Source of the DNA: Phycomyces nitens
Lineage: Eukaryota > Mucoromycota > Mucoromycetes > Mucorales > Phycomycetaceae
Assembly: GCA_022702545.1 (NCBI GenBank)
Contig: JAHRBC010000005.1
Coordinates: 4,402,001-4,466,000, forward strand
Direction: 5' to 3'
Length of the DNA: 64,000 nucleotides
Shown here: piece after piece, positions 1-11,465 of the stretch
Layout of the letters: each line of letters starts with the position of its first letter
Position numbering within the stretch: the stretch's first letter is position 1
The notes under the pieces: model-generated
The model's database searches: none
Told to the model about the DNA's origin: nothing
What the model saw: only the letters and a program-made list of their open reading frames with translations
Made by a program: the position numbers and the translations under genes

Positions 1-2
1 TT

Positions 3-230
3 CACCAAAAAACCCTAGAGGAAGATGAGCCTGAGCGCCTGTCTCCATGCAACACCTCTTGCTCCAGCCTATCTTCCATCGCCACCCCCACCTTCCACAT
101 GTCACCAATCGATCTCCTTGCCACTGCAGCAGAGTATGTCCAGCGCTGCGACGATGAAAAGCGGCAGGCCCAAGAGGCAGCCCATCAGCGTCGATCAGAA
201 GAATCGCGTAGTTGGAGGCCTTGGGTCTAA
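3..230 (+). CDS. C-terminal end of an unrecognised protein (5' part outside window)
   Basis: The third forward frame is open from the window edge to a TAA at 228-230, giving about 75 residues. It is Ser/Pro/Thr-rich at first, then has a helix-prone stretch starting SPIDLLATAAEYVQRC followed by a charged Gln/Glu/Arg tail. I do not recognise the family; the disordered-then-helical tail would fit a fungal transcription regulator, but nothing proves this. An overlapping frame starting at 25 reaches 282 but is low-complexity Pro/Ser and ends in lysine/isoleucine repeats from the AT-rich 3' DNA, so I prefer the frame given here. The strong drop in GC after 230 agrees with the end of coding sequence. 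Confidence 0.5.
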   Translation, partial: HQKTLEEDEPERLSPCNTSCSSLSSIATPTFHMSPIDLLATAAEYVQRCDDEKRQAQEAAHQRRSEESRSWRPWV

Positions 231-721
231 ACATAATGTATACGCATGTGTGTACTATAAAAAAATAATAATCAAAAAATGATGAACAGCTTTTCCATTC
301 TCAATCCGTTCCTTTGTACATAGCCACGTGATTTTCTCCCAGATATTTTATAAGATATATATGTATATGTATATGTATATATACACATATTCTTATATAT
401 ATATATATATTATATATTATATATTATATATTATATATTATATATATATTTTTATTTATATATAAAACAAATAAATAAACAATAATAACAAAAAGGCATT
501 CGTCACACTCTATTTTTATTATTATTTTTCTGTATTTACAAATATTTACATGTAACACCTTTTATATAATATAAAAAAAAGCCACACACACATATATATA
601 TATATTTTTCCTTTTCAAGAATAAATAACAATACAAATAATAATAATACTACAAATAATCATAATAATAATAATAAGACCTAGTAAATAATATTATTAAT
701 ATCAAATAAATATATATAACA
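231..721. other. Intergenic, AT-rich, with (AT)n and TATATTAT repeats
   Basis: Almost pure A/T with (TATATTAT)-like tandem units around 385-460 and several poly(A) runs. No coding frame or RNA gene is visible. It contains the 3' end of the first gene and the promoter of the Cbp4 gene. Confidence 0.7.
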
Positions 722-1002
722 ATGGAAAAGGCAATCAAATGCGTCGTCTATGGTGGTGGAATCATTGCCACCGGTTACGCCCTCATGAAGTTCACTGTAC
801 CCGATGAAGAGCAGATGCGTGCCGTAAGTACAATCAACAGCCGAAATCTCAATTAACAGCCCTGTAGCGCCTTCGCCCTGAACTCCAACGCGAGTACGAC
901 ATTGCCCGTGCAAAGAGCAAAGAAAGACACTTGGCACTAATGGAGCACATGCGCGAGGCTGCAGAGACAAACAAGCCAATCTGGGACGAGAGACAGAAAT
1001 AA
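722..1002 (+). CDS. CBP4: Cbp4-like cytochrome bc1 complex assembly factor
   Basis: Two exons (722-823 and 868-1002) with a 44-nt intron (GTAAGT donor, CTGTAG acceptor) encode 78 residues. The N-terminus has one membrane segment (about residues 6-24) followed by the motif KFTVPDEEQ, then RPELQREYD and a charged helix ending PIWDERQK. This order (single TM, K-T-P-DEEQ, RPEL, terminal P-I-W) is that of yeast Cbp4, an inner-membrane protein that works with Cbp3-Cbp6 in cytochrome b maturation; animal UQCC3 is the distant counterpart. The length is typical for the family. The start is the only Met upstream of the TM. Family assignment comes from motif recall. Confidence 0.82.
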
Positions 1003-1141
1003 CGAAACCATTTTGAATATCTAGCAAATATATACACTTTTGTCTTGACAGATATCAGTATTATTGTCATTAGTATTTATTAATTTTATATAAACAATAT
1101 ATATATTATATTATATTATATTATATTATATTTTTATTTTT

Positions 1142-2677
1142 TTATCCTCTCTTGGTACGCTTCTTTTGTGCTCGCTTGGCTTCACGCGCACGCTCCTTCT
1201 CCTCCCATTTGCGCTGTTCGGCAGGTGGAAGGCTCTTTACGCGCTCTTCCTCTGCACGCTTGGCCTCTGCCTTTTTACGAACCAATTCCTCGGCACGCTC
1301 TTCAGCAAGGCGCTTGGCAATCTGCTTCTCAAAGGACTCGCGGTTCTTGCGAAGAGTAGCCTTGATGTCAGGAGTCAATTGGAGTTGAGCAATGGTATCT
1401 GGCAATTCACAGGCCAATTGGACAAGAGGATCAGTCTTTGAAAGAGTGATCTTGAATGTCATTGACAAGGTCAATCCAGTCTCGCCCTCAAACCTATACG
1501 CAACAAATCAATCTAGAGCCATTATTATTAACTATACTGTCTGCTTAGTCTTACTTTTCTGGCTCAATGGCAGGCATAGAAGAGATGATGAGCGAATCGA
1601 ATCCAGGGCAGTTGGTAATAACAGGCCCAACCTTTGCAATCAACAGATCAGCCAACTTTTGGGATTCGCTATAGACAACCATGTTTGAAGGCAGGTCGCT
1701 CTGGGCAAGCTTGGTCATTGATTTCTATAGACATCATTAGAACAATCCCCCAAACGAATCTTCTTACCAAATCATAGCGTCTGTCATGAATGGCCTTTGA
1801 GTCAGTCTTTGGCAAGATTGCAAACACAAATCTGTCACCAATTGCCTTGTCCAGAGTGATATCGAGTACCTTGGAGACAAATTTAGTCGATTGGTCTGGT
1901 ACCTCTTCAACTTACCACTCTGTCAGTTGGAACATTGGCCAATTCAAACAATGACAGGACCTTTGTGATACCATAGTTCAACATATCGTTGCGAGGCTTC
2001 AACTAGGACAATAGTCAATAACCCCTCCACATCTTGTCTCTTGTCACCTTACCTTGATCCACCAGTGACCAAACTCAACATTCCGTCTTCCAGACAGATA
2101 CAGCAAAAAGTCTGCAGGACCATCCTGGACCAAGATTGACCTGGCGGTTCCGGTCTTGCTTCCAACCAATGCAAACTGCTCTTCGAGATATCCGACGTTC
2201 AAAGCAACCCTAAAGAGACACATTAGGCTAGGTGTCTAGACGTTTGTCAATCCGTACCATTTCTTGGCAATATCGGTGTTTGCCTTTTTTCCTTGGTACC
2301 AGGCCAGGATGTAGAGGCCGAATGCGGCCAAGAGGACCATTTCCATCTCAAAGTCGCGCCATGTCAATGCTGTTTGGAAATAAGGCTTTTTGTTTTGGAT
2401 GTATAATAGAGATACTTACGAGCCTTGAGAACCTGGACTGGTTTTTCTGAGGAATAGATGATTATGAGTTGAACGGGATAAAGATGATGAAGATGATGAA
2501 GATGATGAAAATGATGATGATTATTATTATAATAATAAATAATAAGTATTATAATCATCATACATTATACATCATCATCATCATCATCATCTTGGTTGTA
2601 GCGTTGTATGGTTGTTTACCTGTTTGTTCTGCAGCGACAACTGCGATAGACACAAGCGCAATAAGAGCGTGTATCAT
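1142..2677 (-). CDS. CCDC47 / DUF1682-family ER membrane protein
   Basis: The minus-strand gene starts with a signal peptide (MIHALIALVSIAVVAAEQ) in exon 2620-2677. A 27-nt exon (2420-2446) and several further exons follow. The reading contains WRDFEMEMVLLAAFGLYILAW (hydrophobic segment), then SGRRNVEFGHWW, then the central globular domain, and ends in a Lys/Arg/Glu-rich coiled tail with LPPAEQRKWEEKERAREAKR. This layout is that of CCDC47 (DUF1682), which in animals is a subunit of the PAT complex at the Sec61 translocon that helps multi-pass membrane proteins insert and also binds calcium. The lumen-first topology and basic cytosolic tail that contacts ribosomes are visible here. Intron 1 contains a long ATG/AAG trinucleotide run. 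Exon borders near the 5' end are readings by eye. Confidence 0.85.
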
Positions 2678-3259
2678 TGTAGCAAACTAGAGAGAAAACA
2701 AGGCCAATGTACAATGGTATATAAATATTTATTATTATATATTTATAAAATATATACAATATAAAAAAAAACGGTAACAATGTTGTTCTTTACTCTTTAT
2801 CCATCTCTTCAAGAAATTATATATTTTATATATATAAAATATATATTTAATATATATATTAAGATATTAGAAATGGCGAACAATCCCAGAGAGTATAATT
2901 GGCTGCTGTTTTTCAAATACAAGGCGAAATCTCACGATCGTTGCTATCATAAACGTAGAATAGAATAATAGATATCATTAAATATAGTATATATAAATCT
3001 GATTTATTCAATTCACAAATAATCGAAACCCCAAAGACCAGGACAATGGGGGAGAAGTTGGCATGTCGTCCAGGCTTCTTTTTCCCAAGAAATGTGTCTC
3101 TCGTTTAAAACTATTTCCAAGTGTCAGAGGCCGATATAATTAGTCGTGCGCAGGATAATAACGCTATTTTGTTTTTGTCAAGTGGTCCAAGGCTCAAAGA
3201 CATTTCTTTGGTTTCCAAAAGAGAAAACCAACAAGGCCCAATACTCTTTCAGTTCATTT

Positions 3260-3584
3260 CTAGTACTCTGCCCCTTCTGGTCCGACTCTGGGCTCATCAA
3301 AGACCTTGAGTTCCGCCATGGCCTGGTCATTTGCAGTATAGAACCTCGTTAGGTACCTCGACATCCTCCTCTACCCCCCTCCTCGAAGGGCTCTGGCTGA
3401 GTGTGCGCTGTTTTGCCCACTTGGCCTGGTTGCGTGGCCATGGTTCTCGGGCGAGTATGGCAAGAATAGGATGATACTATTAGCTTCCAAGCATTGTTTG
3501 CGGGGGGGCTCGAAAGATTGATGAAACGAACAGCGACTTTTTCAAAGGAAAAGAAGAAAAAGGGGAGAAAATCAATCTGTCCAT
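3260..3584 (-). other. Possible small gene, exon structure unsettled
   Basis: A GC-richer island in an AT-rich region. On the minus strand a TATATAAAC box (about 3596-3604) is followed by a 4-codon upstream ORF (ATG then TAA) and then ATGGCCACG at 3441, opening a frame beginning MATQPGQVGKTAHTQPEPF. A second coding-like stretch, MAELKVFDEPRVGPEGAEY then a stop at 3260-3262, lies downstream. Between them sit a GTAGAG or GTACCT donor, a CTAAC branch-like site and an ACCAG acceptor, but no single splice choice joins both frames cleanly from the ATG. It might be a small stress or mitochondrial protein gene, or chance. I recognise no family. Confidence 0.25.
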
Positions 3585-6420
3585 TTTTAATTGTTTATAT
3601 AAAACAGACACGAATATCCTGCTGAAACTGTCACAGAGCTAGTCACAAAAATGGGACGGCCAGGCTATTCATTTTGGGCCCACACGGATTATCGCACCTA
3701 ATCGCCAGCCTCCATTACCAAAACAGAAAGAAAGAAGGAAAAAGAAAAAGTGGGGGAGGGTGGCATTGAATAGATAAGGATCCCAAGGCCAAGCATAGTA
3801 AATAAGATGGATAGAACCAAGGCTTTATTCATTTGTAGCACAAAATAGCAAACAATTGAATGCCTTAACCCTAAAGATGTATATTTATAGACCATTAATT
3901 AAGAATCAGAGAAAATGAGACAAGTCTGGTATTAATCAATAAAACCAAGTATATCTTTTTTTTTTATCGGCTAGGAATATTAATTATTGCATGTTAATGG
4001 TATTCTCAAACCGCGTTGTGCAGCCAGGACTGGCAAGGTAGACAAGTTTACTCTGAGCACACCGAGTCAATTGTTGGTGCCAAACATTTAATCTATATAT
4101 TCAGCCCTGTTGGCAAGTACTTGAAAAAAGGAACATTATGGCCTATTGATTGTTGGAAATACGATGCGCATTACAATATTGGCAAATCATTCTCATAGGC
4201 TCCACAAGAATATAACTATACATCTCACTCAACACTTTTTGGTATCTAGCCAGAATATATCAATGTATCTTGAGCATTTATTCACTCTTAAAAAGACTAA
4301 ATTGCTCCTTGTCAGCATTTGAATATTGCTGGCAGGACTATAGTCGCTGGACTCTTGGAGGATATAAAGAATGAATAGTTGTACAACACAGATGTTGGTT
4401 CAACAACATGACCAAGATCTTGATTGAGCTTTTAAGAGACCCAGCAAGATTTGTCGTACATGCATTTAAAGCTCATTTCAAGACACACATAGAGTTGCTC
4501 TTCATAACAATACAGAGCATACTATTCAGTGTCCAAGAAAGGCTTAAATTCAGTGCCTACAATACTCAAGACATCATATTATTATTCATACTAAAACTAC
4601 AGTCAGTAGAATCCAAAAAAAAAAAAGGCACACAGCCCATCAATACTTTGTGAATACAAAAGTCTGTTACAAGGCCACAGACTATTATTCTGATAAATTA
4701 AAGCCTGTTTTGCGGCTTGATTAAGAGTATATAAAGTGCGAGTTCTTGAAACCTGTTGTTTATTTTTAAGTGTAGTACCATATTGGTGTTTACAACTTTA
4801 ATGTTCAAACAAGAACGCCTGGGCTTTTCTTTTGCTTTTGTCAACCCATGCTCAAAGTAAAAACCAAAAACCAAAATAAAAAATAGGGGGGAATCTTGGA
4901 AACAATTGTCATTAGGGATGAATAATCGAATTTGCTTTGTTTCTTTTTCTTTTTGTTTCTTTGGGTGGAATGATTATTCTACTACAAGGATCTTCTTTAA
5001 TGTGTTTACTGAATTTGTGCAAGTGTATGGGAGCACAATTATTCAAAAACTAATTGGCAAACAAATGGCTCGATATAGATGGATTGTACGTCTTGCCTAT
5101 GGTCAGATACAGTCCATAGCACAGACAGTGTTGTCTTTTATACGCTTATAAAACTGGCTCAATAAAGGGCCCAGTCAATCGTAATGGCTCATCCGCATAA
5201 TAAAGAGTATACATATATATATATATATGCAGTTTGGTGCATTGGATATCTCAAATATAGATTACTGGTTATTGTTGATTTCGGATATTTTGAATAGTTT
5301 GGCCAAATAATCCAAGCATTTCCGGATCCATGTCCCGAGAGACAAAAATAAGCCATCAGTCCTTTACATTCTTGCTCTTTTATATTTGGCCAACAAGCTT
5401 CTATTATGTTGGATATTTTGAAAAAGAGGCAATTGGACTCTACTCTAGTTTAGTTTGCAACCAAGACATTTTTTTTTCATTGGGACCTCTAATGTTACAC
5501 TCTAGAGAATACACAAAAACACTGCTTGGAACAAGTATTTTATAAGCATGCTAAACCCGCATGTCCTACTTGAAAGTTGTTTGCTCTCCGACCACATAAT
5601 ATACTCCAAGTCTATAAAACCACTTGTACATCCCCTTGCTTGACAGCACCAAAAAAAAGGCTGCTATTGGACATGGATACATTTCGGATAGATTTTGGCT
5701 TGAAATTGATAAACATACTTCTTGGCCATACATCAGTCATGTTCAACCCATATTTCCTATAGCCAATCGTAAAGCATTTCCATAAATTGGGCCCTGAGAA
5801 ACGCGCTTTGATGGCCCTCTTTACACGGTCTTTTATCTAGACATAATATTTGGTTTAATGTTACACGTATTCAATTCCAATTAAACTGTGTTGGTTAATG
5901 TCTTTAAAAGAAACACATACGGTGGGAATGGACGGTGGGTGACAAGTATCCAATATTCTCCAATGCTTGTTTTTGTTGTTGTTGTTGGTGGTGAACTTCC
6001 TAGACCCATTGGTGTAGAATATACTTTTTTTTTGTAGCAGTCAAGTAACTTTGGACGATTGAAATGTTCCTTGGATAGAGGGGCATGTAACTATGGTTAC
6101 CTTTGGATCAATCACTTTAGAATTTGGCTCATTACAGAGACAATGGCCATAAAAAATATTGTATGGCATAGTTCATGGCAAATTGAGAAAAGCAGCAAGA
6201 TTCGATCTAGCCCAGACCTCTACAGAGCCTGGGTGCATTTCCAGAGTACACAAGTATCACTGTTTATATAAACTAGGCACTATATCCGTAGACATGGGCC
6301 ATCTGACAGGACCCATGGGTTCTCTGCAACATAAAACAGTAGGTCCAATTACAACGGGCGTTTGGCAATATGCCTGTCTAACCCACCATAATGACCTTTA
6401 GTCGATTGAATCCCGTGTCA

Positions 6421-6460
6421 GGACATTGAGCTGGACATTGAGCTGGACATTGAGCTGGAC
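6421..6460. repeat. Tandem 12-bp repeat
   Basis: The unit GGACATTGAGCT occurs three full times in a row plus a partial GGAC, without mismatches. Confidence 0.95.
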
Positions 6461-8431
6461 AGCTAGCTAGACTACATTGCCAATGAAATGAATAAAAGAA
6501 AACAATTGACTTGGTTCTCTATAGCCAGCTACAAAACAACTGCCATTATTTGCATTCTGATGTACAAGTGTAGTTTGCTAGACACTTGAAAATATAAAGT
6601 GTGCGGGAATTTACAAGTGGCCCTTGAAAATGACAAGACAAAACTCCAAGGCCTGACCTTTATCCGTGTTCTCTAAACTTTAGAATAAAGATAAAAATAA
6701 AAGACCAAAAACGGCGATCTTTTTTTTTTGCTTTTTTCATTTACTCTGGACTGGTCCGTGCATTGCTTACACAAGGGTCAAAGTAGGACATTGAGAGCTG
6801 GGCAGTCCCTGAAAAAGGGTCTTGGACTTCTTGACTTTATCACAACAGACTATTGAATGGACTAAAAGCAGTCATAATGTCCTATACAACCATCTAGTAT
6901 CTACCCAGCCAGATATCTATCTGGTATTTCTATTTTAATTATCCTCATACCGAGGTGGCGTTTGGCCAAGAGACGTTTAATGGCACCATGATTATTATAG
7001 TGTTGAAAAGACTAGGCTTTCAACTGATTCCAAGTCTTTATATCTTTTCTGCAAAAAAAAGAGTAGTGTGATTTATAATTATTATCCAAAATAACAATGG
7101 TGGTTTTCAAGGATAAATTCGCATTTACTATCCAGATATTATATTTGGATATCATCTTTTCAAGCTATTAATGAAATGCATTCAATATCCCATTTCTGCC
7201 AGTCAGTCATTAAAAATGAAAAATAAAATGGCTTTAGAAATCAAGGCTCTGTTTGGCCCAATGGTAGTCGTATTAGCCTAGATACTTACACTAGTTATTT
7301 TGTCCAGACATACTATTTTGCAGTCCAAGATCCTCCCAGCACAGAAATTTATCCTGACCATTATTCGATTGATTATTATCTAGTAGATTTTTTATATATC
7401 AATTGCTGCCTACACTATTCAAAGGATACCAAGAAGAAGAAAAAGGTCTTCTTGAGGCTTACAGATACATTCAATGTGTCTAGTAAATAAACCAAACAAC
7501 GATATTTAGTCTCTTGAAAAAAAAAATTGTTTTTTTATTTATTTTAAATATATATGATGAAAAACTGTTGGATTCCAAGGATTGCTCGGGACAACGGGAA
7601 ACTGAACCTTTTTTATATTTTATTATTATTAAAGTGATCAATCAAAAGAGATCAGTTCCGATATCCCCCGACTGAAAAATGCAAGATATTTTGCAAATAA
7701 TAAAAAAAAAAGGTGGCTCATGTTACTTTGATACCATTATCTTGAGCATATAGAAATAAAGAAGAAAAAATACAGCCCAGTAAATACCAGCTTAACCGTT
7801 ACACGTTTTACACGTGGAAATGTAGTTTTGGATGACTGAATGGATAGAAAGGCCAGGACAATAGAAATTGTGAAATGGCTGGCTATTTGGTCAAAAAATA
7901 AATAAATAATTAAAAGGCTGTCCCGTTAATCTATTTTACGCACTATGAATGCCAGCATTGGATATACTCATGTCAGCAAATATCCAAGGGGGGTTGACTT
8001 GGAATTTTTGGTGTGGATTTCAATTGATTGTGAATCCTACTATTATTAATGGCCAATTAACACCATGGTAATGATTTGAGAACCTCTTTAACATCAACTT
8101 GTCTTTACCCCAGAGATTACACAAGAGCCATTTGAATTTCCTAATTATTTTCCAAAAAAATATTCTCCCACGCATTATCTAATAAAATAATAGTAATAGT
8201 AATAATAGTAATAATAGTAATAATATATAATGGACCAGGGTTCATCATTCATTCATTCATAAATATACTTGTATCTACACAGATCCCACAGAGATCTAAA
8301 GAGAAAGAGGGAAAGAGAAAATAAAGAGGGAAAGATGCTTCTTTTGTAAATTAGTGCTCATAAGAATTATCTATATGGGTTTATATGCGTGTTATACTCT
8401 TCTTGGGGCCAACCGTCCTATCCTATCCTTC

Positions 8432-10225
8432 CTAGTTGAACGACACGTCAACCTTGGCCTCTCTAGCCAAAGAAACGATGTTGGAAAGACCAACGGCCTT
8501 CTTTGCAGCAGCATCGAGCTCATCGACAGCAAAGATACGGAGCTGGGACTCGGCAATCTATATAGACATATTTGTTAAAAGACACCAACCAGAAACACAC
8601 ACACACACTCTCTTTTTAAAAAGTTTAACTTACAAGCTTCTTGGCCTCATCAACCTTGGTGCCCTGGAGTCTGACGATCAGGGGAATCTTGAGATCCAAG
8701 TCCTTGGCAGCAGCAATAATGCCCTCGGCAATAATGTCGCAACGCATGATACCACCAAAGATGTTGACAAAGGCAGATGTGACATTGGGATCAGAGGTAA
8801 TGATCTCAAAGGCAGCCTTGACAGCCTCGGGGGTAGCACTGCCACCGACATCCAAGAAGTTGGCGGGCTTGCCACCGTGCAACTGAATGATGTCCATGGT
8901 GGCCATGGCAAGACCAGCACCGTTTACTAAGACACGCGTGTTATTATTATGCGATTCAGTCGCCTGGGAGACTTACCAAGACAGCCAATGCTTCCATCCA
9001 AACCAATGTAGTTGAGGTTGTACTTTGCAGCCTGGATCTCACGGGGATCTTCCTGGGAGAAATCACGCTTGTCAAAGATCTCCTTTTGTCTAAACTCGGC
9101 ATTATCATCAAAGTTCAACTAGAAGACTTGTCAATAACCATTTAATTAATCATTGCCAATAAAATAATCTTACCTTGGCATCCATGCAGAGAACTTTAGG
9201 GCAAGGGGGTGAGAAAAAAAAGGGGGGGTTAGGAAGAGAGTAGTGAGATATGGACTAGACTTACCCTGGTGGTCGTTGGCCTCGGAGAGAGGGTTGATCT
9301 CGACCTGGGTGGCATCAGTGTCGATAAAGAGGTTGTAGAGCTTGACAAAGGTGTCGGCAGCGGCATCAACACCGGCAGGAGTGAAGCCAACCTTTTGGGC
9401 GAGCTCAGTGGCCTGTTCCTTGGAGAGACCAACGTTGATATCGACGGGAAGAGTGATAATGGCATCAGGGTTGGTGGCAGCAACAGTCTCAATGTCTACA
9501 CCACCCTCAGAGGAGCATACAATGACAGGGCCAGCAGTCTTGCGGTCCATGAGGATGGCAAAGTAGTACTCGCGACGGGCGTACTTGCGCTCGCAAATGT
9601 AGACAGCGTTACAGATCTTACCAGCAGCACCGGTCTGCTTGGTGACGAGGTGGTGACCGAGCATCTTGGAGGCCAACTCCTGACCTTCGCTGGGACTATA
9701 TATATATATATAGAAAGAGAGTAAGAATCTGGAGACGTAGATGCAGATGCAGATGCAGATGAAGCCAGACTTACGAAGAAAAGGTCTTTACACCACCCTT
9801 GAAGCCGTTATCAAAAGTACCCTTGCCACGACCACCAGCCAAAACCTGGGCCTTGATGACAAGATCATCTGAGCCTGTGGGTGAACGTGTCAGTGATACA
9901 TTATGTGCGCCCAGAGCCTTGTACGAATGTGATTATGGATTAAATCTTGGTTATATTTATTTACCTAGTCTCTTTGCAATCTCAAATGCCTCCTGGGGCG
10001 ACTTTGCGACCTGGCCACGGGGGGCATTGATACCGTACTTTCTCAAGACATCGACACTGAGGTACTCGTGGATGTTGAGGAAGCGCTTCTGCTGCTGCTG
10101 AGACTGACGAACAGCCTTTGGAAACGGTTAATTTTAAATCAACAAAAAGATATATATCTTTATATATATATTACCATGGAAGAGCGGGTGGCCTGGGCCG
10201 AGATAGAACGAAGAGAACGGAACAT
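8432..10225 (-). CDS. Succinyl-CoA ligase beta subunit, mitochondrial
   Basis: This is the ATP-grasp subunit that, with the alpha subunit, interconverts succinyl-CoA and succinate with nucleotide phosphorylation in the TCA cycle. The N-terminus ([16 protein letters not shown]) is Arg/Ser-rich and non-acidic, a mitochondrial presequence. It is followed by [19 protein letters not shown], the ATP-grasp lysine segment [23 protein letters not shown] (metal-binding Glu/Asn), [20 protein letters not shown] and [12 protein letters not shown], and [10 protein letters not shown] near the C-terminus. The last exons end KVDVSFN. At least six introns interrupt it, including one directly after the presequence. 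Whether it prefers ADP or GDP cannot be read reliably. The start is the only Met ahead of the presequence. Confidence 0.95.
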
Positions 10226-10720
10226 TTTTGTGTTTAGTTGAAAGTGAGAAGAAGAGTAGGATTAGCTCAAGAGAATTAAAAAGAGTCGACTAAAAAATTC
10301 AGCTTTACGTAACCCGGTTTTTTTTTCTCTTTTTCCGGGCGGTGTTTGGTCTTGGGCTTTCTCACCTCTAAGAAGCACGGGTAACTACGGAAAAAGAGAG
10401 GTTATTTTTTTATTATTAATTATTAATTATATTTACTTGGCATGTCATCCACAAGGCCCTCTTATCCCCTATCCCATCGAGCATCCTCTCAGTCAGCATC
10501 AATTGGACTGGCCGGCTGTCCCCAAAGCAAAATAAAATAATAAAATACAAAGTGGCACAAGGCTTGTAACAGGCTCATTTTGTGACTCTCAAACACAGTC
10601 CTTACTGCCTTTTTGTTAAAAAAGCAAAGAAAAATGCACACCCATATCATATATTTATATATAAATATATATTTATATATAAAAGAAGTTTATTTTAATA
10701 ATCTTCTTTATTACTATAAA
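10226..10720. other. Intergenic between Rieske gene 3' end and SCS-beta promoter
   Basis: AT-rich with T runs at 10318-10335 and (AT)n at 10648-10680. It holds the SCS-beta promoter and the Rieske gene terminator region. No further gene seen. Confidence 0.7.
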
Positions 10721-11284
10721 TTACCACTCTAGTTTACTTGATCCGCTTTTACACGTGACTGGGCAGGCATCTATTGACGCCCGTCCATTGTGGCCGTCTC
10801 CTTGTCTGTTCAGAACAAACTCCCAGTAGTGGATTCCACACGTCAGAATAGGTCCAATCTCGGGAGGATAGTCATTTTCACCAATGATCCCATGATAGGT
10901 CAGATCCGCACCTGCATGAGGGCAATAGCGATCAGCCTTGTATTGTTTGCCAGTCGACAATGTAATCACAATCCGCTCCTTGTCTGTCGGATCCACTTCA
11001 ATACTAGGATCCACTTCATTACTAGGATCCACAACTGATTCATCCTCACTCTTTACTTTTGGGTCGGGATCTTGTGTTTTATTGATCTTTGGATCCTCAG
11101 CAGCCACATTGTTCTGAACGGGTTTGGGTGTTGTGGTGGGGACAACAAATGCGGATTGCGTAATAATGGGCTTGGTCAATGAAACCGTCTCTAATCTCCT
11201 TGTCATTTGGGCAACATTGACATCCCTCTCAGGCTCCTTGTCTTTATCAGACACCTTTTTATATTTGATCGTAGGTACAAACAT
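10721..11284 (-). CDS. Rieske-type [2Fe-2S] domain protein with disordered N-terminal half
   Basis: Single-exon frame of 187 residues. Residues 1-105 are low-complexity and charged, with two near-identical EVDPS units (about residues 90-98). The C-terminal half carries a Rieske-like site: box 1 is C-P-H-A-G in DRYCPHAG and box 2 is C-G-I-H in LTCGIHYWEF, with the hydrophobic/Tyr-Trp context usual for box 2. Between the box 1 His and the box 2 Cys there are 25 residues, longer than the 15-17 typical of Rieske ferredoxins, so a loop is inserted. No membrane anchor, oxygenase catalytic domain or presequence is visible, so it is likely a soluble electron carrier or an iron-sulfur regulatory module; this is inference. 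Confidence 0.75.
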   Translation of the reverse strand: MFVPTIKYKKVSDKDKEPERDVNVAQMTRRLETVSLTKPIITQSAFVVPTTTPKPVQNNVAAEDPKINKTQDPDPKVKSEDESVVDPSNEVDPSIEVDPTDKERIVITLSTGKQYKADRYCPHAGADLTYHGIIGENDYPPEIGPILTCGIHYWEFVLNRQGDGHNGRASIDACPVTCKSGSSKLEW

Positions 11285-11465
11285 AATATGTAGATAACTA
11301 ATATATAAAAAAAAGGGAGATCAAAAGGAGATTCGATAATAGATATATATGGATATAAAAGAAGATGTAAATTATACATCTATTGCGGACGATAAAGTTT
11401 TGACAGGAAATATGTAAATGTATTATTTTGATTAATAAAGAGTAATAAAAAAATAAACTCATGTT

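Larger units (their letters stand above)
2678..8431. other. 5.7-kb region without a convincing gene
   Basis: Both strands show only short open frames without codon bias, family resemblance or good splice context, apart from the weak locus at 3260-3584. The DNA is AT-rich with poly(A/T) runs, (AT)n near 5215-5228 and a 12-bp tandem repeat at 6421-6460. I see no tRNA, rRNA or transposon ends. It may hold long regulatory DNA, non-coding RNA or decayed sequence; the sequence alone does not tell. Confidence 0.6.

Noticed and set aside
4408..4653. 81-codon plus-strand frame starting MTKILIELLRDPARF
   Set aside because: Plausible amino acid mix but no homology recognised, no splice or promoter context, and it ends in a poly-A run.
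7246..7330. tRNA-like stretch (TTTGGCCCAATGGTAGTCG)
   Set aside because: Resembles a D-arm, but there is no T-arm GGTTCGA sequence and no acceptor stem pairing.
8436..8930. 164-codon plus-strand open frame
   Set aside because: Antisense shadow of the succinyl-CoA ligase exon; low-complexity and no family.
9269..9724. 151-codon plus-strand open frame
   Set aside because: Antisense to a conserved succinyl-CoA ligase exon whose sense frame is clearly right.
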